DNA of 64,000 bases from Mycobacterium sp. IS-1496. Lineage in GTDB: Bacteria > Actinomycetota > Actinomycetes > Mycobacteriales > Mycobacteriaceae. The first letter of the stretch is position 1. Every line of letters starts with the position of its first letter. The stretch lies in NCBI RefSeq assembly GCF_001499995.1, contig NZ_LQIU01000006.1, positions 47,443 through 111,442 of the forward strand. The letters run 5' to 3'. Below are positions 63,932-64,000 of this stretch, piece after piece. The position numbers were made by a program, and so were the translations under genes. The notes under the pieces are model-generated. The model ran no database searches, was not told where the DNA came from, and saw nothing but the letters and a program-made list of their open reading frames with translations.

Positions 63932-64000
63932 TCAAGCGGTCGATGCAACAGCTGGTGGGTTGGACAGTAGTTGGTTGAGGGCTTCGGCCGGTGTTTTCCA
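63932..64000 (-). mobile_element. 3' end of an IS30-family transposase gene (cut by window edge)
   Basis: The last 22 codons of a minus-strand frame read WKTPAEALNQLLSNPPAVASTA and stop at 63932. WKTPAEAL-x-x-LL-x-NPP near the C-terminus is typical of mycobacterial IS30-family transposases. The rest of the element lies beyond the window. The end of the element should fall between the fbiC stop (63874) and 63932. Confidence 0.7.

Overview
The window is about 70% GC and packed with mycobacterial marker genes: mshB (mycothiol), fbiC (F420), pimE and lpqW (PIM/LAM), mcr, an MmpL transporter, Mce-associated membrane proteins and a WS/DGAT-type acyltransferase. From about 23.2 kb to the right end, gene order matches, from memory, M. 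tuberculosis Rv1142c-Rv1173 (echA, mcr, SDR, mmpL13, methyltransferase, sirtuin, GntR, omt, Rv1155, Rv1156, Rv1157c, Rv1158c, pimE, Rv1159A, mutT2, typA, lpqW, mshB, Rv1171, fbiC). The narGHJI cluster and the PE/PPE genes found there in M. tuberculosis are absent. This points to a rapid-growing Mycolicibacterium; the species cannot be fixed from the sequence.

Layout. 0.3-7.8 kb: a 5'-truncated methyltransferase, a lipoprotein serine hydrolase, small membrane proteins, a papain-like protein, a membrane adenylate cyclase and a kinase/M23-like/PLP-aminotransferase fusion overlapping an alpha/beta hydrolase. 7.9-15.1 kb: a VOC protein, two Mce-associated membrane proteins, a hydrolase, an SDR, an acyltransferase-like protein, a DoxX protein and a DUF3556 membrane protein behind a KstR-type operator. 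15.1-19.3 kb: a FadR-type GntR regulator divergent from a thiolase-hydratase-acyl-CoA dehydrogenase operon closed by a strong terminator. 19.3-23.2 kb: fasciclin protein, gamma-carbonic-anhydrase-like protein, NAD(P)-binding protein, CPBP protease and an orphan HicB-like protein, then a nested palindromic repeat.

23.2-34.8 kb: branched-chain/sterol side-chain acyl-CoA genes (echA, mcr, SDR, nitronate monooxygenase-like), MmpL13-like transporter, methyltransferase, sirtuin with GntR regulator, and two paralogous leucine-carboxyl-methyltransferase-fold genes flanking a DUF1697 gene. 35.0-42.5 kb: an MFS exporter, then a monocarboxylate uptake module made of two SSS symporters, their small partners and a LytS/LytTR two-component system.

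42.5-51.5 kb: the conserved Rv1156-Rv1166 block. PimE and LpqW both act on the branch between polar PIMs and lipomannan/LAM. 51.5-59.6 kb: the accessory part, with three exported proteins sharing an N-terminal leader. One has 1345 residues, built of a 145-residue repeat and a tail of 11-residue repeats. Two of the three carry the same paired 8-bp direct repeat, resembling an MprA box, about 43 bp before the start codon. 59.7-63.9 kb: mshB, two small genes and fbiC, which is preceded by two overlapping 13-codon reading frames behind a leaderless-type -10. The right edge holds the 3' end of an IS30-family transposase gene.

Many genes have a TANNNT -10 hexamer 6-8 nt before an ATG or GTG, the usual sign of leaderless transcription in mycobacteria. 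Assignments rest on motifs and remembered orthologues; no database search was run.
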